A stretch of 64,000 nucleotides of DNA from Sipunculus nudus (lineage: Eukaryota > Annelida > Sipuncula > Golfingiida > Sipunculidae), in contig CM049306.1 of the NCBI GenBank assembly GCA_026874595.1, positions 62,068,019 to 62,132,018 on the forward strand, read 5' to 3'. Positions 12,124-22,147 of the stretch are shown here, in pieces. How positions within the stretch are numbered: the stretch's first letter is position 1; every line of letters begins with the position of its first letter. Under the pieces are notes generated by a model. It made no database searches, was not told where the DNA came from, and was given only the letters and a program-made list of their open reading frames with translations. The position numbers and the translations under genes are program-made.

Positions 12124-12500
12124 TGTAAGTCCTAGGTATCCATTTTGCCCTAGCTCGGAGAAAATCGTAACGAGTATTCACTAACACCCGTCGGAATGTG
12201 TCCCTATGACCACAATGCGGAGTGATATCTATATTCGGGTTTGCTGTCATATGACAGGTCATAAGGTCATGCAGTGCGTCGAACGGCGTGCGCCAAAACA
12301 AAATAGTTCCTAAGCCGAAGTTGGCCGTAGGTGTCCGATCCTTAACGACACTGCTCATTAAATGTCAGTACAGGGAATTACCATAAAACAACAGACCCTC
12401 TATTCATTGTAATAACGATTATAAATGTACAATCATAATTAAAATTAAAACAAAGAGAAACATCTTTTTAGGTCCCAAAAATGGCACGTGCACGTGCAAA
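12124..12500 (-). promoter_or_regulatory. Promoter and 5' UTR region of the KDM3-like gene
   Basis: Just upstream of the KDM3 start, the sequence from about 12124 to 12350 is richer in CpG than its surroundings (for example around 12275-12300). Two abutting CACGTG E-boxes lie about 365 bp upstream of the ATG. An upstream ATG at 12358 opens a 96-codon frame that runs past the main start and ends at 12068, out of frame with it; it matters only if transcription begins upstream of 12358. The transcription start is not determinable from sequence alone. Confidence 0.5.
12485..12496. promoter_or_regulatory. Two abutting CACGTG E-boxes
   Basis: CACGTGCACGTG is a perfect head-to-tail pair of canonical E-boxes, bound by bHLH factors such as USF, MYC/MAX or CLOCK/BMAL, and each also contains the hypoxia-element core ACGTG. 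Mammalian KDM3A is a known hypoxia-inducible (HIF) target. A link here is inference only. Confidence 0.45.
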
Positions 12501-12654
12501 CGGCATAAGATGTAAAGGTTTTCAATTTAATGGACAGGAGACGAAAGGTAAACCTTAGTACAAAAACTCACTCGAATGTATACATGGGCATGTTAGGCTC
12601 AAAACGGAATGTAATTCATCATAATATACAATACACCTTGGCCAAAATACCTAC

Positions 12655-12790
12655 CAGCACGTTCCCTGTCAGAGGCACGCAAAATGTCTACTGGAAGCCG
12701 GAACTGGGGGATCATTTCATAATTTTCTTTCTCCCATTCGGCCAACAGATGGCGTACTGGTCCACATCCCAGGACGATTCGTTTTACCAT
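12655..12790 (-). CDS. Possible coding exon of unknown protein between KDM3 and REEP
   Basis: An ATG with G at -3 and G at +4 opens 45 clean codons, beginning MVKRIVLGCGPVRHLLAEW, and reaches a strong donor (CTG|GTAGGT, phase 1). Upstream on the minus strand lies a pyrimidine-rich acceptor-like TTCTTCTTAG, so this could be a second exon with a short leader. The opening I-V-L-G-C-G is reminiscent of a Rossmann-type nucleotide-binding start, but I do not recognise the protein. It lies about 530 bp upstream of the KDM3 exon on the same strand, and its phase does not match the KDM3 second exon, so it is not a simple alternative KDM3 start. It could be chance. Confidence 0.25.
12742..12754 (+). 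promoter_or_regulatory. CTCF-like core motif near the KDM3 promoter
   Basis: CCAACAGATGGCG matches the CTCF core CCASYAGRKGGCR with one mismatch at the fourth base. It lies inside the possible unknown exon, about 620 bp upstream of the KDM3 start codon. Confidence 0.25.
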
Positions 12791-13129
12791 TGCAAATAAG
12801 GGAAATTTGTTTTAAACCTAAGAAGAATTACATTTATATAGTAACATGAATACATATAGCGATAGTATTCTATACAAACTGTACATATATACACATTTCA
12901 CATGTTGTAATAATATGCGAATTATATAGACGCATTAGGATACGCTTCCATCGATTTGTTTTGTGTGGGTTTGACATTCATTTGCGAGATTGATAGTTTA
13001 AAATTGTGTATTGATATAATCGCCAATATGACGAAGCAGTCGTATTAAGCATATAGACCTTTAAACTGGTATTATGTCTAATTGTATAAAGATGTATAAA
13101 CGAAATATTAAAAAATATGATATTAGTAA

Positions 13130-13216
13130 TAAATAAAAATATCACTTTTACAAACACACACATATATATGTGTGTGTGTGCGAGTGTGTGTGTTTAAAAG
13201 TGATATTTTCATTTAT
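13130..13216. repeat. Palindrome built on CA/TA/GT microsatellite
   Basis: Arms of about 37 bp pair imperfectly: AAATATCACTTTTA with a CA run on the left, a GT run with TAAAAGTGATATTTT on the right. Confidence 0.8.
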
Positions 13217-13640
13217 AACCAATACCATATTTTTCAAAAGTCGTTTTCATCATTCATCCTCCCCTGATGGGGTATCGTGAAACAGAAAGATCAGCCGCCA
13301 GTCCCAATCATCGTTATTGGATACCTGGTTATGAAATTTTTTTTTTTTTTTTTTAACAATGCGTTCTGCAAAAGATTCCATATATATAATATTTAATATT
13401 TATGTTTTTAGACCAGAATATTAAGGGCAAGGGTATTTCTTAATTCTTCCTCGTTTCTGAAGCAATAATAATTTGTTGTTATTTTTGCCGACATTGTTCA
13501 ATATTGCTCACTCCCACGCCCGACCTGTCACTTGATACAATACCCATGCAATTGTCAGTCACGCTTCCTTGAATAATTAATACTTGTTTCACCGAGACAT
13601 GGGCTCTTGATCTACCACTGATGAATTTATTATTATTATT

Positions 13641-13643
<3 letters not shown>

Positions 13644-13696
<53 letters not shown>
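13644..13696. repeat. (TA)n microsatellite
   Basis: An uninterrupted TA run of about 50 bp in the KDM3-REEP intergenic region. A 20-base poly-T lies at 13338-13356 and a run of about 20 C at 13791-13810. Confidence 0.95.
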
Positions 13697-13697
<1 letters not shown>

Positions 13698-13936
13698 CAG
13701 TATATTGAGAAAATGGATAAAGCTAGGTGTTTAATGTGGTATATCCCGTTACAAAGCCGGGTATGTGTGTGTCACGGGCATCCAAGTCCAACCCCCCCCC
13801 CCCCCCCCCCGCGGCCCCTTTCCCCGCCCGGTCCCACCCCCATGGATGCACATTGAGAAGGGAAATTGCGCCCCTGGTCATACATTAATTGACTGTCTGT
13901 CAGAGAATCTTATCTTATAAGACTCGAAACACATTT

Positions 13937-14156
13937 CAGAGGCGGATCCAGGATTTAGGAAAGGGGGGGGGGGGGGGGTCCAACCCAGGAGGACCACTGA
14001 AAACCCTAAAAAGGTCCCCAGGCCAGGAAAAAAGGGGGTCAAGGCCGCAAAATTTTGTTTGAAACTCTTTAAAAAAGGTTGCGGTGGGTAAAAAAAAAAA
14101 AAAAAAAGGGGGGGGGGGTCCGGACCCCCTGGACCCTCCCTCTGGATCCGCTTCTG
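13937..14156. mobile_element. 220 bp MITE with CAGAGGCGGATCCAG termini
   Basis: The ends are CAGAGGCGGATCCAG and its near inverse CTGGATCCGCTTCTG, flanked by a 5 bp direct duplication CATTT (13932-13936, 14157-14161). The interior has long G runs beside each end and no coding capacity. Reading frames across it are proline- or phenylalanine-rich artefacts of the homopolymers. Confidence 0.75.
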
Positions 14157-14353
14157 CATTTCTTGATGCAACATTGATAAGAAACAGGATAGCGCAAAAG
14201 GGTGTTTTTTAAGAACACAGGGACACATGCTTGGAGCATTTTAAAGGTGGTTTCAGGCCTTTTTTTATATTTCAGAGTATTCAGGAGTGGAAATGTATTA
14301 TATATAGTAAGGAAAATGGCCAAGAAATTACTTTATATATTTAGGAAGCATTG

Positions 14354-14354
14354 G

Positions 14355-14423
<69 letters not shown>

Positions 14424-14445
14424 GTATATATATATATATATATAT
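14354..14445. repeat. (CT)n followed by (TA)n microsatellite
   Basis: About 24 bp of CT then about 65 bp of TA with two TG interruptions; it abuts the hAT-like element that follows and supplies its target site. Confidence 0.95.
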
Positions 14446-15228
14446 CAGGCTTGGGTCAAATACAGGGGGTCAGTACTTGAGTACAAGTACAAGTATTTCA
14501 GAATTTGACAAGTACAAGTACAAGTTCACAATTTTTCAATGTACTTGAGTACAAGTACAAGTACAGGGGTCTGTACTTGAGTACAAGTGCTTTTAATTAA
14601 AAAAAAGCCATTTTTCTGAATATTTATTGATAAAACAGTTACCTATATTATACACACTATTACACAGTCAGATATCAGTACTGGTACACAAAAAAGGTGG
14701 GTTGATGCTCCAACTGCTGAAAGTTTTTTTTTTGTAATTCTAGGTAATCCAGGGTGACAGTCTTGATGGCCTTTCTGTATTTTTATGCACTATTACACAG
14801 TCATATATCAGTACACAAGAAAGGTGCTTTGATGCCTGAATCTGAGCAGTTTAGGACTGAGGTATAGATTTGGTTCATCAGAACAACTCACAAAACAGGT
14901 TGAATTATTCAGTCTATAGTGTCAGTTCAGTCTGAGTCTATCAGTCATACATAGTGCTAAGATTTCTGTCTGACCTGAGGTCTCCTAATGCTGTGTTTAT
15001 GGTTAGTATAGATAAGTGGCCCTGTATTCAAAATAATTAAAAAAATACATGTACATTACTTGTACTTGAAATGTACTTGATTTTCAAGTACATTTTTAGC
15101 AAGTACAAGTACAGTACAAGTACGTCCTTGGTAAAAAGTACCAAGTACAAGTACAGGCCAAGTACTGAAAATTTTGTACCTGAGTACAAGTACCAAGTAC
15201 AAGTACATGTATACTTTATCCAAGTCTG
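14446..15228. mobile_element. Non-autonomous hAT-like element (783 bp)
   Basis: Terminal inverted repeats CAGGCTTGGGTCAAATAC and its partner CAGACTTGGATAAAGTA (read from the right end), with flanking 8 bp ATATATAT / ATATGTAT (7 of 8). Both subterminal regions are dense in the motif GTACTTGAGTACAAGTAC, typical of transposase-binding repeats. No transposase remains. A (GT)n run of about 22 bp follows at 15239-15260. Confidence 0.75.
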
Positions 15229-15261
15229 ATATGTATTAGTGTGTGTGTGTGTGTGTGTGTA

Positions 15262-16130
15262 CCAGCACAATAAATATATACACGGTAATGCCATGCCATA
15301 CATATATACAATAATTGGTGTTGCATTTCCTTTTGCCAGCATTTCATTGACAGGCATCAATACATATCTTTCCGTCGTTCTCAGTATAGTTTTATTTCGT
15401 TTAATTGATATCAACTAATATATAGTTATGATAGATTTCCATCAAATATTACACAGAAATGTCCTTTCAACCAAGAACGGAATTCAACATTTTTAGAAGT
15501 GATTACACTAACTATGTTTCTACGTTTTACACTAAGTGTTTGATTAGTTATATCGAGAGAAAATCGAACAAATTATATATGTCTTATCATTTGAGGCAAG
15601 GTTCCCATTGAAGCTTTTGTAATGGATCTTGTATCAATTAGCAAAATGCCCAACGGACACGGACACAACAGACGACAGTTCAGCACAGAATACATTCATA
15701 TACTTGCAAAGACAGTTCTGTATATACGGACACACGGAAAAATCTGTTGTTTTACGGATTAACCGGTCCCGTTTTTTGGGGTTGATTTTTATTCGAATGA
15801 GAACCAGGTCCTCGGTCCTAGTCCTCGGTAATGATGTACCTTTTGTACTCTTGCCCGAATTCCATAGATACTTAAAGGTATTGATTAAATTTTTAAATTT
15901 CAAGAATTGAATTGAATTTTCATATTTTTGCCTATAGCATGCATGGCAAGCTTGTGAATATCTACATATTGTCTCCACTGCTAAATAAAAAAGTTAAAAA
16001 AAAAATGCTCGCACCATTTTTTTTCTCTCCCTGTCTGTATATGTATAGTATCTCCTACTCCACAGAGGCCTATTCACAAACCAGGTATATGAACTTTAAT
16101 CTTTAATCTTTAAAGTAATATTTTATCTGC
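15262..16130. other. Intergenic segment without supported features
   Basis: AT-rich DNA. Overlapping open frames on both strands near 15630-15980 show no family resemblance and no splice-consistent context, so I call nothing here. Confidence 0.5.
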
Positions 16131-16354
16131 CAGTGTTCCGTTTCCAAACCTTTTGCCAAGGGCCTACCTCTCTATACAAGTGCGTGGAACGACGTCTGCA
16201 GCGAGCGCGCTCAGTGGGGCAAATCATAAACACTGCGAGTACGCCACCTGGTAGTCGCACCGCGCAACTTCACAATCAAGAATTTTCAGGCTTCTATTCA
16301 GCATTTTTTTCTGTTTTTCTTCTTTCATTTTTCTTCTAAATGTTTGGCAGTTGT

Positions 16355-16366
16355 CGCGCATGCGCA
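16355..16366. promoter_or_regulatory. NRF1-type palindromic site
   Basis: CGCGCATGCGCA is a perfect match to the NRF1 consensus YGCGCAYGCGCR, in a locally CpG-richer stretch (16180-16400). It could mark an unannotated promoter or enhancer 3.7 kb upstream of the REEP start. No exon nearby is identifiable. Confidence 0.45.
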
Positions 16367-17213
16367 AGGTCGGACATCTGGTCACACTTGTTATGGTTTA
16401 CATATACACTGTGGCCTGTGTTTCCCACACACAGAACTATAACAACGTACAAAACATATGACATTGATTTGAAAGCTTTGTATTCGGACCAATGTGAACT
16501 AACAGCGTATAAGATAAATCACAGTTTTCTACAAATGTATAGGTTTACCTGCTTTATTTGTAGAATTTATGTGATTTCTGGCTCACTCTGTGTGCATGAA
16601 CTGCAGGTAATTCCTTCCAAGAAAGTTTCATATAACGCACTATGACGGAGACATATTAGCTTGTGCATGTGCTAATCTCAGGGTGGTTGATTGTTGGTGG
16701 TCAGAACATATGAACAAAATGCAGTCCATTTTTTCATTAAAAAACCTGGTTAGTCTGATTTGCCTCCCTATGTCCTTGCTTGGATCATGTCGGGTGGTCA
16801 TTTTAGCGGGCACAAATGTTATAAATACGTGGGTAAAACAAAAAGGACAGCCTCAGCAGTCTGGGATTGGCGCTTTTTGGCTGATTTTGATTAAAAAAGT
16901 CCAAGGGAATGTCTTTATTCAACAGGCGTAAAATATCGGAAAACACCCATTTAAAGCTTGTATCAGATTTGGTGAACCCGCCTTTAGTACAGTGTTTTAT
17001 CAATGTTCATTTGACACCATTGACAATTAAACCTATTGCTTTTATTGTATCCCAAGACAAAGCCGGGGGATACTATGGTTTTAGCACGGTCCCGCGGCCT
17101 CCGAGATTTCTTGCGAACCTAATATTCACAAAATATTTCACGGATCTTTATCAAAATTCACATGTTCATAGATATTGGTGAGTGAAGGAAATGCGGTCAT
17201 GACCTTTATAAGT

Positions 17214-18190
17214 AGCCGTGACAGTCCGACTAAGTAGGCAATGATAATTGGGCTGGTAAGCCTACTTGAGTCGTGATGCAAGTAACATCGAGGAATTCAT
17301 CGCAGTGGTCTTCCATCATGTTATATTCAATGTGGTAAACAGCCCATAATCTTAACATTATGCTACGAATGATGCTCCAAGACAAAAGAAGTATACGCCC
17401 ATAGAGCAACTACAGATTGCTGCGGTCAAGACCTCAGCCCTGTGCGCTCCTTAAGCTTGTTCTCTGAGCCAAAAGTCGCCGTGCCACGCAAAGCCAAGCA
17501 AGGAGCCGCAGAGGGCGGCACTGTCCATCTCGTGCCGTTGTCCTTTTTAGAAAGCTACAGCATCCACAGCCACAAAGCCAGAAGCAACCTACATTCCTTC
17601 CACCGATCCCAGCAGCGGAGACCCAGCCATGCCATTTGAGAGCCGAACTCGATCCTGTGAACGACATTGCTTCGAGACTCATAGCCCTTGTACTTGCGGT
17701 TTCGGCCATTTGGACCGTTTAACCGGGTTTCCCCGATTATGCAAGTTTTTAGCAAGTTTTTTCTTCATCGACAACGAATGATACTCTAATACATGTGAAC
17801 TCACAACCCGTACTGGAACTTCGTCTCTATATGGCAAAGAGTCATTTTCTGTAAGTCTGCTGCGTTCAGTAACCCGGTGGGACATGCCTGGATTCATGCG
17901 GTCAGAAGTTCAACAAACATGCGGAGGGGTTTACCAATATGCTGAGTTAAAACGAACTTTTCTCGCTCATGCTTTGTGGCGTTAGAAAGTATATACTAAA
18001 AATGCCAACTATTAGTCTGGTTTATGTCAACTGACAACGTACCTGTAGGCCATGAAGCGTTGTCAAAAATGACGAAATTATTTGCATCCTCATGGGTTCT
18101 TATAATGCGACCTAGATATAATAAGACCTAGATGTAAAGGCACTCTGACAGCCAGTAATCTGGTCTTAAATGCCAGAGGGCCGATATGGT
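17214..18190. mobile_element. Possible insertion inside the family-2 element
   Basis: Defined by the gap in family-2 similarity. The edges read TAAGTAGC on the left and GCTACTTTA on the right, an approximate inverted repeat. Close to the left edge, CGACTAAGTAGGC pairs with GCCTACTTGAGTCG across 20 bases (17232-17276). The interior 17430-17700 is GC-richer than its surroundings, with open frames on both strands that I do not recognise. Confidence 0.4.
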
Positions 18191-18689
18191 GCTACTTTAC
18201 TAGGGGAGTGACCTTGACATTGAATAGGTCCATTATGGTCAAAATCAAGCACTATCATAAATATCTCAAGAAATATTGCATGGAGTAGTAAAAAGAAAAA
18301 ATCAGGGTTACCGAATAGCTGGGATAACTTTGCCTTATATAGGAGAAGAGTGGCGCCACCTATCATCCTTTTCTGGATTTCGTCCCTTTTAATACCGACA
18401 TTATTTCTACTTTACAGTATTTTGAGCATTAAAATTTAAAAAAAATGGACATATCTCCTTCATTTTCTGCACATGCGCAGGTATGGGTTATATTATGAAG
18501 TCTATTCGGGTTGGGGTCATGCACTTTTACTATGAAGAGTTGTCTTGACCTTGAATATTTCCATATTTGGTGAAAAAAATAACAAAAACATTTTATTTCT
18601 CAAGTGGATACATATGTATCTTCTGAAAATCAAAATGAAAGATGCCAAATGGTAAGTTGTCGATATAGTTAAAAAAATGACCATGGCCT

Positions 18690-19105
18690 TCAAATTTGTC
18701 GATAAATAGGATTTTTGTAACCCCACAACCTTTGAAGTACTCATTTTTTTCTTCAAATTTAACCACCAAGATCTCGGACATATTTGAAAACTATTGACTA
18801 TAACCTTGGTTTCAAGGTCAAATCTGCAAATATACAGGATTTTGTGAACTCCATACCTTTTGAAATACTGCGTCTTTTTTTCTTAAAACTTGACACATAA
18901 ATTGTTTCCGCCAATATATCAGACAAGTATAAAAACTGATAACTTTGACCTTGGCCATCAAGGTCCAATCTACGAATATTAAGGATCTTTTCGTTACCCC
19001 ATAATTTTTTAGTACTGCATCTTTTTTTTCTTTAAATTTGACACACAAATTGTTTCCACCAAGTTGCCGAACAAGTTTAAAAAATGTGTAACCTTGACCC
19101 GGGTG
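18690..19105. repeat. Tandem repeat, ~138 bp unit, about 3 copies
   Basis: Diverged copies share CAAGGTCAAATCTGCAAATA-like starts, then a T-rich tract and ACACAAATTGTTTCC. Copies begin near 18690, 18820 and 18955. Confidence 0.7.
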
Positions 19106-19924
19106 TCCTATGCATTGTATCTATGTATGCTTCAGAAGAAAGGAAGCATTTAGAGGGGATATGCCTTATAATAATTGTCGAGGCATACTACGTAGGGCAT
19201 CTCTCTGCGGCCCCATTCTCAAATCCTGTATCTGTCCATGCTAAATATATGTTTATGTAAATCATTTGTTTTAATTCTTGGTCTCCAGATGGAAGCTTCG
19301 TATAAAAATATATTTTAGGGCGATGGGCCAAATTAAAAAAAACCTCTAGGTCACTCTGCTAATGAAATGGAATTTTTTTATCATAATGTGTGTTTAATAT
19401 GAAACACATCATGCAAAGTATATATTGTCCAGAAAAGAACTTTATTTTATCCGACCGTGTAACTGTTACATATATTATTATCTTTTCAGTCCGTGTCTAA
19501 CTCGTATCCAAAATGGTCACTGCTTCCCCGTTACTTGGATGTAACGTTAAAAATACGACTGTGTTTAGGCTTAATTTTAAGTACAACCTTTTAATTAAAA
19601 AAAATTAAAGAATTACCAATTTCATAATACAGTGTTTCCATGCAATATATATACATAGTGATATATTTAATAAAGGCAATAATTCGGCCTGGTCAGTAAG
19701 TATAATGACTTTCGAGGAATTTCAGGATTTTAAAATCATGAAGTAAATTTGATTATGTAAAATTATAATGATGATTTTGTATATTGAAAATAATAGTGAT
19801 AATAACAATGAAGCAAGAGAACCGGCATATCCAGTGAGCAATTTTTAGCAAAGGAAATAAGGAATTAAGCGTCACCAGAAGGCGCTTTGGAAAAATATGC
19901 ACAGGATGATCCCTACAGAATACA

Positions 19925-20072
19925 AGTAAGGTCACGTGGTTACCTGACGTCAGATATCAACATGGCAGGGCAACAGATAGCTTGAATCTGCATATCTGTG
20001 TGGTGGCTCGTCTTTTTCTCTTGAAAATAAATCCAAATTGTACCTGCCCAGGATAGCAGAAAAGGCACAGCT
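19925..20072 (+). promoter_or_regulatory. REEP-like gene proximal promoter and 5' UTR
   Basis: A CACGTG E-box (19933-19938) and a perfect cAMP-response element TGACGTCA (19945-19952) lie 120-140 bp before the REEP start codon. The tight grouping of two canonical promoter elements just upstream of a first coding exon supports a proximal promoter. The exact start site is not visible. Confidence 0.55.
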
Positions 20073-20104
20073 ATGGTGTCCGTCATTATATCAAGACTTG
20101 TGAT
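20073..20104 (+). CDS. REEP1-4 family ER-shaping protein, exon 1
   Basis: Ten codons, MVSVIISRLV, plus two bases, followed by a consensus donor GTAAGT. Known: human REEP1-4 begin MVSW-I/M-ISR and splice soon after. Seen: the phase-2 end joins in frame to the exon at 35459 and restores the family sequence, which is strong confirmation that this very short exon is real. REEP proteins are TB2/DP1/HVA22-family membrane proteins with hydrophobic hairpins that curve ER tubules; the REEP1-4 branch also binds microtubules, and human REEP1 mutations cause a hereditary spastic paraplegia. The first residues here start the first hydrophobic segment. Which of REEP1-4 it corresponds to cannot be told, since the vertebrate paralogues arose later; a single invertebrate gene is expected. 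Confidence 0.9.
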
Positions 20105-20964
20105 GTAAGTACATTAATTTGAATGCCAAACAGTGAGTGCATAGTTCAGCTGGGATTTTTCTTATTTTGATCCCTTTTCTCGATCAAATGTGCCATTCTG
20201 TCCAGGTGCGTAAGTCAGACCTCCGTGAGTTCGTCGGAATTTACTGCAGTTCGTCTGCTGGCATCCGAGCCAAGCCAGTAAATCATACCTTGAGTAAAAC
20301 ATTGAAAAGTGTTTGCAAAAATATGACATTTTTCTATAATATAAATTTGATTTTGACAGTTTGAAGGAGCTGACATTGGCTGTGACGACACGAATATTTG
20401 AATAGCTGTCACTTGCTTCAGGTGTCACACTTGAGGGGGAAGCGACATACCAGACGGATAGCGTCATTAACACATGGCAAATTATATAAGTTTAAAACAT
20501 TTAATGTATTTTATTTTGAAAACCAGTTGTTTAGATTATTAATTTGGAAAATCATGAGAATAATGAGATTTGATTATAATGAAGGGAATGACATGATGAA
20601 CAGCCCATCAGGTGTTTCTTATTCAAGTTATAATAAATCTGACTCTTCTGTAAGTTAAAAGTTACCCTATCTTACTTTCACTAAATGTTTAACATTCACT
20701 TAGTTATAGGCCTATAATTTATACTGGTCCATTTTAACCATAAAGTACTTTTATGTGTCATATTGATGTGTACTCTTATTAATTTTATAATTGGTCATTA
20801 TTTAATAAGAGTAATTGATTTATAAATGTTACCGGTACCTCCTCTATTTTTTTGTGGTGGTGTGCGTGGTGGGTTGGGCAGGAGGGGAGCAGGGTGGTGC
20901 ATAAACCCATGCATGTAACTGATGTTTATTTTGAGTGCAGTCAGTAAAGTAAGAAGGTGTGTGT

Positions 20965-22147
20965 CGTAAAATCTGAAATTTCGTACGGAAAAAAATAATT
21001 AAATTTGTGGAAGTACGAAATTTAACAGTCTATTTCAGCAGTTTTAAAATTATGGTCTTGACAAGTTAAGATGCCTCATCGGCAGTGGGCGATAATAGGA
21101 GCCTTGTGTATTCACTCGCCGATTTTGCATTCATCCGTGTGAACCATGAAGTTTCATGAATAAAAACATTATTTTCTAAACTATGTTATTTATTTTTTAT
21201 TAAAATTAGTTTGGAAAAGGAATCTGAAAAGTAAAACTGGGGGATTTAATCCTGTCATGAAGCTTGACACCTGTACATGCTTCCATGAAATCCGGGCTTT
21301 GCCCGGGGAGATCGTTTATCAGGTGGCATACGCATGGAAATCCCCACTAATGGTGCACAAAAAGCTAGAGGTCTTTAGATCACTTAAAGAGTTAATCGAT
21401 CCTGGTTATCCAGTATCAAATATCCAACCTCCGTTAAACTTCATGAACCTCTGCCAGCGCTTTGCCACCATTTGATCTCGTGTGATTTGTTTGTTGGGTG
21501 ATACGGAGCCTGGGAACTCGAAACTGAGTTGTTGTGGTGTGACATTTAAGATATTTATTTTAAATGTTTTAATGGAATTTACAAACTGATTAACATTGGC
21601 ATTACATACACCAGAGGGCTGAACTTGCTTGAAAGAGACCAATTTGAACCTGGCTTACACACGGAAATCCCCCTTTACGGTGCTTGTAAAGCTAGTGGTC
21701 TTGAGATCATATACGGAGTTAATCCTGATTGTCCAATTTCCAACCTCCGTCAAACTTCATGGACATCTGTCATTTATTCACAGCATGTCGCTCGTATCCT
21801 GGACAATTAAGCAACTCACATTCGAGATATTTTAGGTTTTTTTTTATAGTCGCTGAAACAAAAATCTTTGTTTTCAGTCAAATTACATTCTATATGATGT
21901 AGATATAATTCATATTAATTATCAATAGCATGGCATTCACATCAATCGGACCATTAGGCTTTTTTAAAACCAGATAACAGGGTGAGGTTATGTCAGTGTT
22001 ACAATCACGGCAGTCCTGCTAATGTCAGGTATGGCGTAACAGACCATTGGCAGTTGGAAATTTAACATGTCATTTTAACAATAATGGTTACTGAAGAAAG
22101 ACAGTGTACGAAATTCAGCGAGGTACAAAATTTCACAGATATTACGG
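20965..22147 (+). mobile_element. TA-target inverted-repeat element, CCGTAAAATCTG family, copy 1
   Basis: Left end CGTAAAATCTGAAATTTCGT and right end read inward as ACCGTAATATCTGTGAAATT, giving imperfect inverted repeats of about 25 bp. About 1.18 kb, with no recognisable transposase. It is homologous along its length, in inverted orientation, to 50389-51541. Confidence 0.75.

Larger units (their letters stand above)
17046..19110 (+). mobile_element. HINE-like family-2 element, broken by a ~980 bp insertion
   Basis: The 5' end TGTATCCCAAGACAAAGCC with closing GGGGGATAC is at 17046-17073. Family-2 sequence runs to about 17213, is interrupted, and resumes near 18190 at the matching point (a GACCTTTACTAGGAGAGTG phrase in intact copies). 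A diverged family-2 body follows (18200-18600), then a 138 bp satellite. A 3' hairpin with CTAGT is not found, so the right boundary is approximate. Confidence 0.6.

Noticed and set aside
12530..12547. Short first exon on the plus strand (MDRRRK with a following GTAAAC)
   Set aside because: Only six codons, weak donor and no partner exon found; REEP has a better-supported start at 20073.
13878..14323. Proline/phenylalanine-rich open frames
   Set aside because: Produced by poly-G and poly-A runs within the 220 bp MITE.
14351..14548. Open frame rich in repeated Tyr-Ile after Ser-Leu repeats
   Set aside because: Direct translation of the CT and TA microsatellites; the same occurs at 26814-27008.
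17434..17709. A possible conserved gene in a GC-richer segment
   Set aside because: Open on both strands but no recognisable protein, no splice signals, and located within a likely insertion.
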